This document shows, piece by piece, positions 8,419-17,734 of a stretch of 34,246 nt of DNA. Location of the stretch: contig PBSR01000267.1 of assembly GCA_002726335.1 (NCBI GenBank), forward strand, positions 1 through 34,246. Direction: 5' to 3'. The translations under genes and the position numbers were made by a program. A model generated the notes under the pieces. That model was not told the origin of the DNA, did no database searches, and was given only the letters and a program-made list of their open reading frames with translations. The stretch comes from Gemmatimonadaceae bacterium (GTDB lineage Bacteria > Latescibacterota > UBA2968 > UBA8231). The first letter of the stretch is position 1; each line of letters begins with the position of its first letter.

Positions 8419-8550
8419 ATGCATTCGACCACTACCCGGACCCGCGTCTCAAAGAACAACGTGATGATGCGTCTTGGGGCCTTCTTCTTTGTTGCCACGG
8501 GACTGTTTTTCGGAGCCCTGCTGGCGGCACTGGCAGGCGTCTCCGGCTGA
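8419..8550 (+). CDS. Small single-span membrane protein, 43 residues
   Basis: Not recognised as a known family. The ATG at 8419 has AGGAG 10 bases upstream. The product has a short basic N-terminus (TTTRTRVSKNN) followed by one hydrophobic helix (LGAFFFVATGLFFGALLAALAG), giving a predicted inner-membrane peptide with the N-terminus inside. The hydrophobic pattern and ribosome site support coding; no other evidence does. It sits alone in the 533-base gap between the sigma factor and parA, upstream of the parA promoter. A toxin-like or regulatory membrane peptide is possible, but nothing in the sequence shows it. Confidence 0.5.
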   Translation: MHSTTTRTRVSKNNVMMRLGAFFFVATGLFFGALLAALAGVSG

Positions 8551-8607
8551 ATTCAGGTCTCTGGCGCGGCCACCGTCGCCGGACTTTCACAGCGTGTCTG
8601 TTTTCCA

Positions 8608-8636
8608 TTGACGACCCTGTGGACCCCTCATATATT
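8608..8636 (+). promoter_or_regulatory. Near-consensus sigma-70 promoter for parA
   Basis: TTGACG (8608-8613), an exact 17-base spacer and TATATT (8631-8636) match the bacterial housekeeping consensus at 10 of 12 positions. Transcription would begin near 8643, giving a leader of about 110 bases before the parA ATG at 8752. Confidence 0.75.
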
Positions 8637-8751
8637 GCCGCTCGAAGCTGAGTTGTGAACGATTCCTGTTCGCGCGGCACACCCAGCGCGGTTTCGGCAA
8701 GGAATCGCGCTTTCGTTGTCTCCGATCGATCCGAGTCTCAAGAGAAGGCAT

Positions 8752-9528
8752 ATGGGCCGAGTCATCGCTGTCGCCAATCAGAAGGGTGGGGTCGGGAAGA
8801 CGACGACTGCCGTGAACCTGTCCGCCTGCCTCGCCAATGACGGCAATCGGACCCTACTCATCGATCTCGACCCCCAGGCCAACGCCACCAGTGGTTGTGA
8901 GGCGGGGGTCGACAGCCTCGATGGTTCGGTGTACGAAGTCCTTCTGGGACATGCCCCTCTCGAGGCTGTCATCTGCTCTGCCGGCATCCCGGCTCTCGAC
9001 CTGGCGCCATCACACATCTCGCTCGCTGGAGCCGAGGTGGAGATGGCCGCCGTTCTGGGCCGGGAGAAGCGTCTCACCGAAGCCCTCGACACGGTACGGC
9101 CTGACTACGACTTCGTCATCGTCGACTGTCCTCCCTCTCTTGGTCTGCTCACCGTCAACGCCCTCACGGCGGCCGACTCGGTGCTCATTCCAGTGCAGTG
9201 CGAGTACTACGCTCTCGAGGGTTTGAGCAAGCTGCTCAACTCGATCCAGCTGGTGCAACGCTACCTCAACCCCAGCCTCGAGATCGAGGGTGTCCTGCTG
9301 ACCATGTACGACGAGCGACTGCAGTTGTCCAAGCGCGTCGCCGCGGAGGTCAAGTCGTACTTCCACGACAAGGTCTACGAAACGGCGATCAAGCGGAACG
9401 TCAGCCTGGCGGCAGCTCCCAGTTTCGGGCAGCCGGTGATTCTATATGAGCCACGGTCTACGGGAGCCGACAACTATCGGCGCCTGGCCGGCGAGGTCGG
9501 CCATTCGCAAGAGGCGGCGCTGGCCTGA
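8752..9528 (+). CDS. parA: ParA/Soj family ATPase without a neighbouring parB
   Basis: A 258-residue deviant-Walker ATPase that moves or positions DNA or large complexes by ATP-driven dimerisation on the nucleoid. It has the deviant Walker A KGGVGKTT at 11-18, the LIDLDPQANAT motif around D40, and Walker B FVIVDCPPSLGLLT. The length is that of chromosomal Soj/ParA. The ATG at 8752 (MGRVIAVANQKGG) is preceded by AGAAGG; the upstream ATG at 8716 adds only unconserved residues. A parB gene normally follows directly; here a terminator and an amidohydrolase follow instead. It may be a chromosomal ParA with parB elsewhere, or an orphan ParA with a different cargo. Confidence 0.92.
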   Translation: MGRVIAVANQKGGVGKTTTAVNLSACLANDGNRTLLIDLDPQANATSGCEAGVDSLDGSVYEVLLGHAPLEAVICSAGIPALDLAPSHISLAGAEVEMAAVLGREKRLTEALDTVRPDYDFVIVDCPPSLGLLTVNALTAADSVLIPVQCEYYALEGLSKLLNSIQLVQRYLNPSLEIEGVLLTMYDERLQLSKRVAAEVKSYFHDKVYETAIKRNVSLAAAPSFGQPVILYEPRSTGADNYRRLAGEVGHSQEAALA

Positions 9529-9568
9529 CCCGAAGAGCGGCCCTGCAGATTGTGGTTACAGAAGACAG

Positions 9569-9597
9569 ACGCCACCCAACAACCGGTGGCGTTTTTT
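9569..9597 (+). terminator. Rho-independent terminator after parA
   Basis: ACGCCACC (9569-9576) pairs perfectly with GGTGGCGT (9585-9592) around an 8-base loop, followed by a run of six Ts (9592-9597). It lies 40 bases after the parA stop and just before the amidohydrolase ribosome site, so the amidohydrolase needs another promoter or read-through. Confidence 0.88.
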
Positions 9598-9619
9598 CGT
9601 TCTACCGGAGGATGTCACC

Positions 9620-10408
9620 ATGGCCATCGTCGATACCCACTGTCACGCCGGGTTGCTCAAGTACGAACCCGTGGAGTCTCTGTTGAGACACATGCAGGTG
9701 TCCGGTGTCGAGCAGGCTGTGCTGATCCAGTATGCCGGCAACACCGACAACGAGTACCTCGTCGACTGTCTGTCACGCTTCCCCGGGAAGCTGGCGGCGG
9801 CGATGATTGTGCCCGAGGACGATGATGGCACCGCCGTCCGCCAATGGGCTGATCGGGGGATTCAGGGCATCCGGCTGGCTCTCAAGGCCAGAGCGAAACC
9901 AACCGACGGGCTGGCCCAATGGCGCGCGGCGGCCGAGACGGGGCTCGTCGTCAGTGCCCCCTGTCGACCGGCGTGGCTGCTGTCGTCCGAGTTCTTCGAA
10001 GTGGTCGACACCTTCCCCGATCTGGCCATCGTCATCGAGCACCTCGGCGGTATCGGTGCCGACGCCGCGCCTCCTTACGACGAGTTTCGATCGGCCCTCG
10101 AGGGCCTGTCAGGTCGGCCCAACGTGTCGATGAAGCTGCCCGGATTCGGCGAATTCTGCCGGGTCCCGATGCCCTTTGAACCGATCCCGCCTCTGGCGCG
10201 TATGGCCCTGGACGCCTTCGGTCCCCAACGCCTGATGTGGGGGTCCGACTATCCGCCGGTGAGTTCACGCGAAGGCTACGACAACTCGCTGCGCGTACCG
10301 ATGGAGTACTTCGCCGACCTGAGCGAGACGGATCGGTCCGCCATCTTCGGGGACACCGCTCGGGCGATCTGGCAGCTGCCCGACGACCTGCCAGTCGTTA
10401 CCGCGTAA
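9620..10408 (+). CDS. Amidohydrolase family (amidohydrolase 2) TIM-barrel protein
   Basis: A 262-residue metal-dependent hydrolase or decarboxylase-like protein of the amidohydrolase-2 group. It shows the HxH metal motif near the N-terminus (DTHCHAG), a central His (VIEHLGG) and the late Asp in MWGSDYPP. The ATG at 9620 has GGAGG (9607-9611) 8 bases upstream, while the longer in-frame extension overlaps parA and is not conserved. Relatives act on lactones, dicarboxylic acids or aromatic acids; the substrate cannot be inferred. Its 3' end overlaps the end of the convergent methyltransferase gene by 11 bases. Confidence 0.85.
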   Translation: MAIVDTHCHAGLLKYEPVESLLRHMQVSGVEQAVLIQYAGNTDNEYLVDCLSRFPGKLAAAMIVPEDDDGTAVRQWADRGIQGIRLALKARAKPTDGLAQWRAAAETGLVVSAPCRPAWLLSSEFFEVVDTFPDLAIVIEHLGGIGADAAPPYDEFRSALEGLSGRPNVSMKLPGFGEFCRVPMPFEPIPPLARMALDAFGPQRLMWGSDYPPVSSREGYDNSLRVPMEYFADLSETDRSAIFGDTARAIWQLPDDLPVVTA

Positions 10409-11339
10409 GGCGCAGAATACAACTCTTCAGCAGCGGCTTGGAGCCACCGCTCCGGAAGTCGGCGCCGGCGCCGGGGGCCGGTTCAAGCGTGGTTCGAGAG
10501 TCGGCGACGGTGGCCTCGAAGCGTGCCTGCGACCAGCCCTCATAGTTCGACGACACCAGCAGCCACCCCCCCGGGTTGATGAGGTCCACACAGGCGCGCA
10601 CCAGATCCGCCAGATCCCGCTCGATGCGGAACACGTCACGGCGGCCCCGCCCACGGCCAAAGGAGGGCGGGTCACAGACGATACCATCGAAGCGCCGTCC
10701 CCGCTTGCGACATCCTGCCACCAGGAGGCGGGCGTCGACGGCACTGTATTCCACCCGATCGGCCTCGTGAGCCAGGTCATTGGCGGCGGTGTTGTCACGA
10801 GCCCAGTCGAGATAGGACCGACTCACGTCCACCTGGAAGACCTGCTCGGCTCCCCCAGACAGCGCCGCAATGCCAAAGCCTCCCGTATAGGCGAACAGAT
10901 TGAGAATGCGGGCGCCTTCGGCGTGCTGTCGAACCCAGAGGCGGTTGTCACGCTGGTCGAGGAAGAGGCCAGGAGACTGTCCACTGCCGGCGCGAAGTCC
11001 AAAACGCAACCCGTTCTCGTCGCCGTGCCAGGCAGCAGGGGCGGCGGCGGAGGCGGCGTGCCGACGGGAGTTTGGATCCCGGCCCCGATCCTGCATGCCG
11101 TGAACATGCCAGTGCTTTGATCCGGCGGCCGAGGTCAGCGACTCGCACCATGACAACTCATCCCGCGTCGGCATCCCTGCAGCATAACGATAGAACCAGC
11201 ACACGGGTCCGAAGCGGTCGCAGCGCATGCTCTCATCCTCTGCATGCAGCAACCGCAGGCAGGTGTGCGGATCGGCCAGATCGAACAGCTCACGGCGTTG
11301 CCGCAATGCGGCATGCCAGGCCGCCGGAAGATCCGTCAC
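10398..11339 (-). CDS. Class I SAM-dependent rRNA methyltransferase, RlmI/RlmK type
   Basis: A 313-residue methyltransferase resembling RlmI and the C-terminal half of RlmKL, which methylate 23S rRNA. Seen: the GLFLDQRDNRLW lead-in, the SAM-binding loop ILNLFAYTGGFGIAAL, the acidic ribose-binding strand VFQVDVS, and the catalytic VCDPPSFGRG motif with the SSN segment after it. The N-terminal part is short and no clear PUA domain is visible; residues about 86-105 are an Ala/Arg-rich loop. The start is GTG at 11339, overlapping the upstream regulator stop as GTGA. The target nucleotide is uncertain. Confidence 0.85.
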   Translation of the reverse strand: MTDLPAAWHAALRQRRELFDLADPHTCLRLLHAEDESMRCDRFGPVCWFYRYAAGMPTRDELSWCESLTSAAGSKHWHVHGMQDRGRDPNSRRHAASAAAPAAWHGDENGLRFGLRAGSGQSPGLFLDQRDNRLWVRQHAEGARILNLFAYTGGFGIAALSGGAEQVFQVDVSRSYLDWARDNTAANDLAHEADRVEYSAVDARLLVAGCRKRGRRFDGIVCDPPSFGRGRGRRDVFRIERDLADLVRACVDLINPGGWLLVSSNYEGWSQARFEATVADSRTTLEPAPGAGADFRSGGSKPLLKSCILRLTR

Positions 11340-12313
11340 GACTGGGCCGTGCGACGAATGCCGTGGCGCCGGAGTCGGTCGTGCAGTGTGGAGCGCTTCA
11401 TGCCCAGACGACGTGCCGCTGCCGACAGGTTGCCCCCCGTCTGCTCCAGGGCAGCCTCGAGCTGTGTGCGTTCGTCCCCCCTGTCGGGCGCCTGAAGTCG
11501 GCTGCCTGATTCACCGTGCCCCAGGGCCGACCAGAGGTGTTGCGATGTGAGCACCGGGCCGTCGCACATCAGCACGGCACGTTTCATGACGACGCTCAGC
11601 TCACGCACGTTGTTGGCGCGCCAGTCGCAGCGACACAGCCACTCCCGAGCGCCGTCGGCGAGGGATTGGACGTGGGGTCGGTGCAACTGACGTCGGAAGA
11701 GTCCCAGGAAGTGATCGGCGAGGTGTGGGATATCGCATCGTCGCTGGCGTAGAGGTGGGAGTTCGACGACGAAATCCGCAAGACGATAGTAGAGATCCTG
11801 ACGGAAACCACCATGTGCCATGGCGGCGTTCAGGTCACGATTCGTCGCCGACACGACGCGCACGTCGACGGTGACTTCCTCACACTCGCCCACCGGTCGT
11901 ACGGCGCGTTCCTGCAGGGCGCGCAGCAACTTGGGCTGCAGCCGCGGCGGCAATTCACCGACCTCGTCGAGGAACAGCGTGCCGCCGTGGGCCTGCTGGA
12001 ACAACCCTTCCCGGTCTTCGGTAGCGCCGGTGAAGGCTCCCCGTCGATAGCCGAACAGATCGGCTTCGAGCAGGCTGTCAGGCAGGGCGGCACAGTTGAC
12101 GGCGACGAATCGGTGGGGGCACCGAAGGGGATCCGCCTCGTGCAGCAGACGGGCAATGAGTTCCTTGCCGGTGCCGCTCTCGCCGCGGATCAGCACGTCC
12201 ACCGGCAGTCCGAGGACCCGCTTCACATCAGTGACGATTTCGCGCAGGCCATCCTGAGCCTGCAACAGATCAAGGACGGGACCAGGCGGGTCGCTTTCAG
12301 TTCGGGTCTTCAT
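11336..12313 (-). CDS. Sigma-54-dependent enhancer-binding protein without sensor domain (A)
   Basis: A 325-residue transcription activator for RpoN holoenzyme. AAA+ domain: Walker A GESGTGKE at 44-51, the sigma-54-contacting loop GAFTGA at 92-97, Walker B GTLFLDEV at about 111-118, and an arginine-finger-containing FRQDLYYRL segment. It ends in a Fis-type helix-turn-helix (GGNLSAAARRLGMKRSTLHDRL). The N-terminal receiver, GAF or PAS domain usual in this family is missing: the ATG at 12313 lies only about 20 residues before the AAA+ fold. Upstream in-frame sequence to 12535 looks non-coding. Control may be by partner protein or abundance, as with PspF. Confidence 0.92.
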   Translation of the reverse strand: MKTRTESDPPGPVLDLLQAQDGLREIVTDVKRVLGLPVDVLIRGESGTGKELIARLLHEADPLRCPHRFVAVNCAALPDSLLEADLFGYRRGAFTGATEDREGLFQQAHGGTLFLDEVGELPPRLQPKLLRALQERAVRPVGECEEVTVDVRVVSATNRDLNAAMAHGGFRQDLYYRLADFVVELPPLRQRRCDIPHLADHFLGLFRRQLHRPHVQSLADGAREWLCRCDWRANNVRELSVVMKRAVLMCDGPVLTSQHLWSALGHGESGSRLQAPDRGDERTQLEAALEQTGGNLSAAARRLGMKRSTLHDRLRRHGIRRTAQS

Positions 12314-12328
12314 GCCGATCAATATGAC

Positions 12329-12444
12329 ACCGGCCGTACCGGCGCTCAAGCTCCACCTCTTCCGACATCGCGCAGTTTGCCGGCACCCTCGCCATTGGTG
12401 GTGACGCCGACCGGTACCGGCCCTGAGGGAAACGCTACCGGCCG
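12329..12444. promoter_or_regulatory. Intergenic TACCGGC repeats between two divergent activators
   Basis: The 245-base gap between the activator genes carries TACCGGC three times on the plus strand (12337, 12415, 12436). The second copy is part of the palindrome CCGGTACCGG (12411-12420). The second and third copies are 21 bases apart, two helical turns. ACCGGCCG also occurs at 12329 and 12437. These could be binding sites for one of the flanking regulators. High GC makes chance a real alternative. Confidence 0.35.
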
Positions 12445-12558
12445 ACACGCAACGGCGTCGCCTGCCCACATGGCGCGGCGCCAGGTACGGAGATCGCTGT
12501 CCCCTTCCGGTGCACGTCCTCTGCTCCACACTCAACTCAACCCACAGGGAGGCACCCC

Positions 12559-13605
<1,047 letters not shown>

Positions 13606-13615
13606 TCTCGGCGGG

Positions 13616-14731
13616 TTACAGAGCTGTGTCGGGCGGTGCCCCGCGGAAGCGATCCAGTTGCTCGCACAGGTATTCGTAGTACTCGCCATCGGCTGGTTCC
13701 AGCTCGAGGCAGCGGCGGATCAGCGCCGTCGCCTGGAGGGTGCGCCCCTGCCGGAACAGGACCTCGGCGTAGGTGTCGAGATAGACGACGTTGTCGGCAT
13801 CGGTCTTCACCGCTCGCAGCGAGAGTTCCTGCGCCCGATCGAGGTCGAGATCGGCCTCGGCGTACGTCCAGGCCAGGTTGTTGAGCGTCAACGGCGAGGG
13901 GCGTTCAGCGATGGCGCGCTCGTAGAAGAGGATGGCCCGGCGGCGGTCTCCCGAGTTATAGAACGCCATGGCGATGCGCGCCGCAGTGGACCCCGCATCG
14001 GTGCTGACATCGAGTGCCTGTTCGAAGAAGTCCTGCGCCTGCGGCAGAAGCTGGCGGCGCAACTGCATCTCTCCTGCGGTGACCAGCAGACGGGGGTCAT
14101 CTGGTGTCAGCAGCAGCGCATCCTCGAGCACCCGGCTGGCCTCTTCCAGACGCTCCTGTTCGGCGTAGACCCGGCTCAACTCGAAGTGGGCCAGGACGAG
14201 ATCCTCGTCTGGCGCCGTCGTATCCGGAGCGGCAACGGCCGCCTCCAGCAGAGCGAGGGCGCGCTCCTCGTCGCCGACGGCACGGTGGGCCCATCCCAGA
14301 TTCAGTTTGAGCAGCCAGTGTTCGGGATGTTCGATGACGAGCCGCTGCAGGGCCATCAGAGCGAGATCCTCGCGTTCGCCGTCGATGCAGATCGACCGCA
14401 GCGTTCCGTAGAGTCGCGAGTCGTCGGGGTCCAGACGCAAGGCCTGTTCGACGGCAGCAGCGGCGGGCTCGGGTTGCCCCAGACCCGCCAGGGCCAGGGC
14501 GGCAATAACCCGGGGCGTTGCCGCTTCCGGCGTTTCGCGGATGGCCCGTCGCGCCTCGCGCAGGGCACGTTCGTGCTGGCCCCGGTCGAGAAAGTGGGCT
14601 GCCAGCTGATCGTGCGCCACGCCGGGAACACCGCAGTGATTCTGTACGACGAAGACCCCGGCAACCGCCAGCATCCAGCCTCCAGAGCGCAGCCGGTCAA
14701 GCAGGGCCCCTGGTTCCAGCCTGGGTCGCAT
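13616..14731 (-). CDS. Membrane-anchored TPR protein, last gene of the rod operon
   Basis: A 371-residue tetratricopeptide-repeat protein. One hydrophobic segment near the N-terminus (GGWMLAVAGVFVVQ) probably anchors it with the repeats in the periplasm. About eight or nine TPR-like helix pairs follow, e.g. HFLDRGQHERALREARRAIR, DEERALALLEAAVAAP and YAEVLFRQGRTLQATALIRR. The ATG at 14731 shares a base with the rodA stop (TGATG), so translation is coupled; the open frame continues upstream only as a shadow of rodA. TPR proteins usually scaffold other proteins; position suggests a link to the elongation machinery, which is inference. It ends 10 bases from the convergent activator. Confidence 0.85.
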   Translation of the reverse strand: MRPRLEPGALLDRLRSGGWMLAVAGVFVVQNHCGVPGVAHDQLAAHFLDRGQHERALREARRAIRETPEAATPRVIAALALAGLGQPEPAAAAVEQALRLDPDDSRLYGTLRSICIDGEREDLALMALQRLVIEHPEHWLLKLNLGWAHRAVGDEERALALLEAAVAAPDTTAPDEDLVLAHFELSRVYAEQERLEEASRVLEDALLLTPDDPRLLVTAGEMQLRRQLLPQAQDFFEQALDVSTDAGSTAARIAMAFYNSGDRRRAILFYERAIAERPSPLTLNNLAWTYAEADLDLDRAQELSLRAVKTDADNVVYLDTYAEVLFRQGRTLQATALIRRCLELEPADGEYYEYLCEQLDRFRGAPPDTAL

Positions 14732-15945
14732 CAGTACTCGTGTCGATGGGCGTAGATGTGCAGCAGCAGGCCGACGGCGAGGCAATTGGTCAACAGCGAA
14801 GATCCCCCGTAGCTGAGAAAGGGCAAGGGCAGGCCGGTGACGGGCATGACACCGATGGTCATGCCGACGTTGACGAAGACGTGGAAGGCAAGCATGGAGG
14901 CCAGCCCCACCGCCAGCAGACTGGCAAAACGGTTGTTGGCGATGGTGCCGATGTAGAGACTGCGCCAGATCATGAAGAGGAACAACGACAGTACAAAGAC
15001 GGCGCCGACAAAGCCGAGTTCCTCGCCGATGACGGAAAAGATAAAGTCCGTGTGGGCCGCCGGCAGAAACTCGTACTTGGTCTGTGTCCCCTGCAGAAAG
15101 CCTTTGCCTGTGGGGCCCCCGGAGCCGATGGCGATCTTCGACTGGATGATATTCCAGCCTGAACCGAGAGCGTCGCTCTCCGGGTCGAGGAAAGTCATGA
15201 TGCGGGCCTTCTGGTACCCGCGCAGGAAGTTCGCCCATAGATAGGTGGTCACCAGTCCGGCCGAGAGGTTCACCCCGAGCAGCGTCAAGGTTACCCACAA
15301 CCGGGCCAGCAGCAGCTGGATGACGACCGAGCTGGCGATGATGAACAGGGCGAAGACGACGGCAGACTGATCCTGCCAGAGAGGCTCGAAGCTGAAGACG
15401 ACACTCAACAACGGGGCGGTGAGGAAGAACACGTGCAGCGGCCGCATCCCAGCCCAATAGAGCATCGGAATCAGGGCGGCACCGAAGGACACGGCCGTGC
15501 CGAGATCCGGCTGCCTGGCGACCAGACTCATCGGCAGCGCCGCCAGGAACACGGCGAGGCCGACAGCGCGTGGGCCGGAGACGCGTTCGGAGGACTGGTC
15601 GCCGAGAAATCGGGCGATGGCCATGATGGTGGCGATCTTGGCGAATTCCGACGGCTGCAGCCGGAGGGTGCCGACGGACAGCCAGCGTGCCGGGTTGCCC
15701 GTACCCCAGACCAGGACGGCCACGAGGGACAGCAGCCCGATTCCGTAGAGCGGATAGGCCATTTCGTAGAACAGCTTGTCGGGAACGTAGACCACGGCCA
15801 CCGCTGCCAGCACGGCAAACAGGGCAAACAGGGCCTGGCTGCGCCACGCCCCCGATCCGCTGGCGGCGCTGAAGACCATCGTCACGCCGAAAGCGATCAT
15901 CATGACCATGGCCACGAGCAGGCTGAGATCGATCTCACGTCGCAT
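14731..15945 (-). CDS. rodA: Peptidoglycan glycosyltransferase RodA
   Basis: A 404-residue SEDS-family polymerase that builds glycan strands from lipid II during side-wall growth, working with PBP2. About ten membrane helices are visible. Signature segments: LQPSEFAKI, ARQPDLGTA, the loop MTFLDPESDALGSGWNI, EFLPAAHTDFIFSVIGEELGF and GVMPVTGLPLPFLSYGGSS. Starts at the ATG at 15945, 6 bases after mrdA; the stop overlaps the TPR gene. Assigned to RodA over FtsW because its partner transpeptidase PBP2 and mreD lie directly upstream. Confidence 0.95.
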   Translation of the reverse strand: MRREIDLSLLVAMVMMIAFGVTMVFSAASGSGAWRSQALFALFAVLAAVAVVYVPDKLFYEMAYPLYGIGLLSLVAVLVWGTGNPARWLSVGTLRLQPSEFAKIATIMAIARFLGDQSSERVSGPRAVGLAVFLAALPMSLVARQPDLGTAVSFGAALIPMLYWAGMRPLHVFFLTAPLLSVVFSFEPLWQDQSAVVFALFIIASSVVIQLLLARLWVTLTLLGVNLSAGLVTTYLWANFLRGYQKARIMTFLDPESDALGSGWNIIQSKIAIGSGGPTGKGFLQGTQTKYEFLPAAHTDFIFSVIGEELGFVGAVFVLSLFLFMIWRSLYIGTIANNRFASLLAVGLASMLAFHVFVNVGMTIGVMPVTGLPLPFLSYGGSSLLTNCLAVGLLLHIYAHRHEY

Positions 15946-15951
15946 GATCGC

Positions 15952-17721
15952 TCAGCTGCCCCCGATCCCGTCGGTGTCCGCCGAGACGGCCATGGCGCGG
16001 CCTTTTGCCTGGTCTGCCAGGTATGCCTCGATCACGGCACGAGCCACGGGCCCGGCGTTCGATCCGCCTCCGCCGCCACCCTCGACGACGACGGCGACGG
16101 CAATCTCCGGATCTTCGTACGGGGCGAAGGCGACGAACCAGGCGTCGTCATCGGCTCTCGGGCCCTGCGCCGTTCCCGACTTTCCCGCCAACTCGATGCC
16201 GGCGATCCGGGCGCGCTTGCCCGTGCCGTTCTCGCCGTGGACGACGCGGTACATGGCCCGACGTACGATGTCGAGGGTGGCATCGGAGATCCCTTCGAGG
16301 CGAACCGGATCCGGAGCCTCCCCGGACAGGTGTGGGGTGACCAGGTACCCACCGTTGCCCAGAGCGGCGACATAACGGGCCATCTGCAGGGGGGTCACGA
16401 GCATGTAGCCCTGGCCGATGACGAGGTTCATCAGGTGGCCGGTAACCCAACCCTCGCGTTCCTTGTGAAACTGACGGTCCGGCAGGATGCCGGACAACTC
16501 TGACGGATCCAGGTCGATGTGGGTCGGCATACCGAAACCGAAGCGGGCGCCGAACTCGTGCCAGGCCTCGATGCCGAGAATCTGCGCCAGGTGGTTGAAG
16601 TAGATGTTGCACGAGGTCTCCATGGCCTCGAGCAGGTTCAACTCGCCGTGACCCTCGCGGTTGTTGCAGCGGAACACGACATCACCCACCTGCAGGGAAC
16701 CGGCGCACGCGGCGAAGGTGGACAGCGTATCGGTGATGCCGTTCTCGAGCGCCGCCACGGCGCCGATCATCTTCAGCGTCGAACCCGGCGGGTAGCCGCC
16801 CTGGATGGCGCGGTTCAACATCGGCTTGGCGGGGTCCTGAATCAGCCGCTGGCGTTCGGTCTGCGAGCCGTACGAGACGAACACGTTGGGGTCGTAGGAC
16901 GGGTGACTCACCAGGGCCAGCACAGCGCCGGTGCGGGCGTCGAGAGCCACGACGCTGCCGGCCAGTGACTCGGGCAGAGCGCCGGCGGCGGCACGCTGGA
17001 TGTCCATGTCGACGGTGAGACGAAGATCCCGGCCAGGACGAGGCGCCCTCTCGCGATCCGGGAAGGGATGATCATTGATGACTCGTTCGCGCACGTCGAC
17101 TTCCACATAGTTGACCCCGTCCCATCCCCGGAGACTGTCCTGATAGACCCGCTCGAGTCCGGTCTGGCCGACGTAGTCCCCGGCGACGTACGGTCGGCCC
17201 CTGGAACTGGCCAGATCATCCTGCTGTTCACCCATGTAGCCGATGATGTGTGCCGCCAGCGCCCCGTGCGGGTAGAGACGCTGTGGTTCGATGGCGACGT
17301 CAAGAGGCCATTCGTCCCGCAGGCGCTCCTCGACGATAGCCACGGTGGGAAAATCGACATCTCGCTTCAGGCGGATCGTGCGCTCCCGGCCCCGTTTTCC
17401 GAGCTGTACCAACTGTCCCGTGGCCTCCTCGAACACAGCGATGGCCTCCGCGTCACTCTCGCTGGAGCCACGGATCAGCTGGATGCTGTAGGCGGCACGG
17501 TTGCGTGCCAGCACCTCGCCGTCGCGATCGACGACGAGGCCGCGGGGCGCCTTCAGCCGTCGTTGGGCGATGCGGTTGTCCTCCGACTCCTTGGCGTAGT
17601 CGTCGGCTGTCGTAATCTGCAGATGAAACAGCCGCAGGAAGAGGATGGCGAACAGCAGTCCTGCCAGGATCATCAACGCCCGCATCTTGCGGGCCCAGTC
17701 TTCGAGGATTTCGGGGTCCAA
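15952..17721 (-). CDS. mrdA: Penicillin-binding protein 2, elongation transpeptidase
   Basis: A 589-residue class B PBP that cross-links new peptidoglycan with RodA. N-terminal membrane anchor at about 14-33 (RALMILAGLLFAILFLRLF), pedestal or dimerisation domain from the RLKAPRGLVVDRDG motif onward, then the transpeptidase domain with S314-T-L-K317, S370-C-N372 and K514-S-G516. All catalytic motifs are intact. The start is TTG at 17721 (MDPEILEDW), 13 bases after mreD; no better ATG fits the anchor. A glycine run (VVEGGGGGGSNAG) follows the last catalytic strand. The product is the target of amdinocillin-type beta-lactams in other bacteria. Confidence 0.95.
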   Translation of the reverse strand: MDPEILEDWARKMRALMILAGLLFAILFLRLFHLQITTADDYAKESEDNRIAQRRLKAPRGLVVDRDGEVLARNRAAYSIQLIRGSSESDAEAIAVFEEATGQLVQLGKRGRERTIRLKRDVDFPTVAIVEERLRDEWPLDVAIEPQRLYPHGALAAHIIGYMGEQQDDLASSRGRPYVAGDYVGQTGLERVYQDSLRGWDGVNYVEVDVRERVINDHPFPDRERAPRPGRDLRLTVDMDIQRAAAGALPESLAGSVVALDARTGAVLALVSHPSYDPNVFVSYGSQTERQRLIQDPAKPMLNRAIQGGYPPGSTLKMIGAVAALENGITDTLSTFAACAGSLQVGDVVFRCNNREGHGELNLLEAMETSCNIYFNHLAQILGIEAWHEFGARFGFGMPTHIDLDPSELSGILPDRQFHKEREGWVTGHLMNLVIGQGYMLVTPLQMARYVAALGNGGYLVTPHLSGEAPDPVRLEGISDATLDIVRRAMYRVVHGENGTGKRARIAGIELAGKSGTAQGPRADDDAWFVAFAPYEDPEIAVAVVVEGGGGGGSNAGPVARAVIEAYLADQAKGRAMAVSADTDGIGGS

Positions 17722-17734
17722 GGCGAAAAGGGCC

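Noticed and set aside
14732..15847. N-terminal extension of the TPR frame
   Set aside because: This stretch is rodA read in another frame (Arg/His-rich, no helices); the true start is the ATG at 14731.
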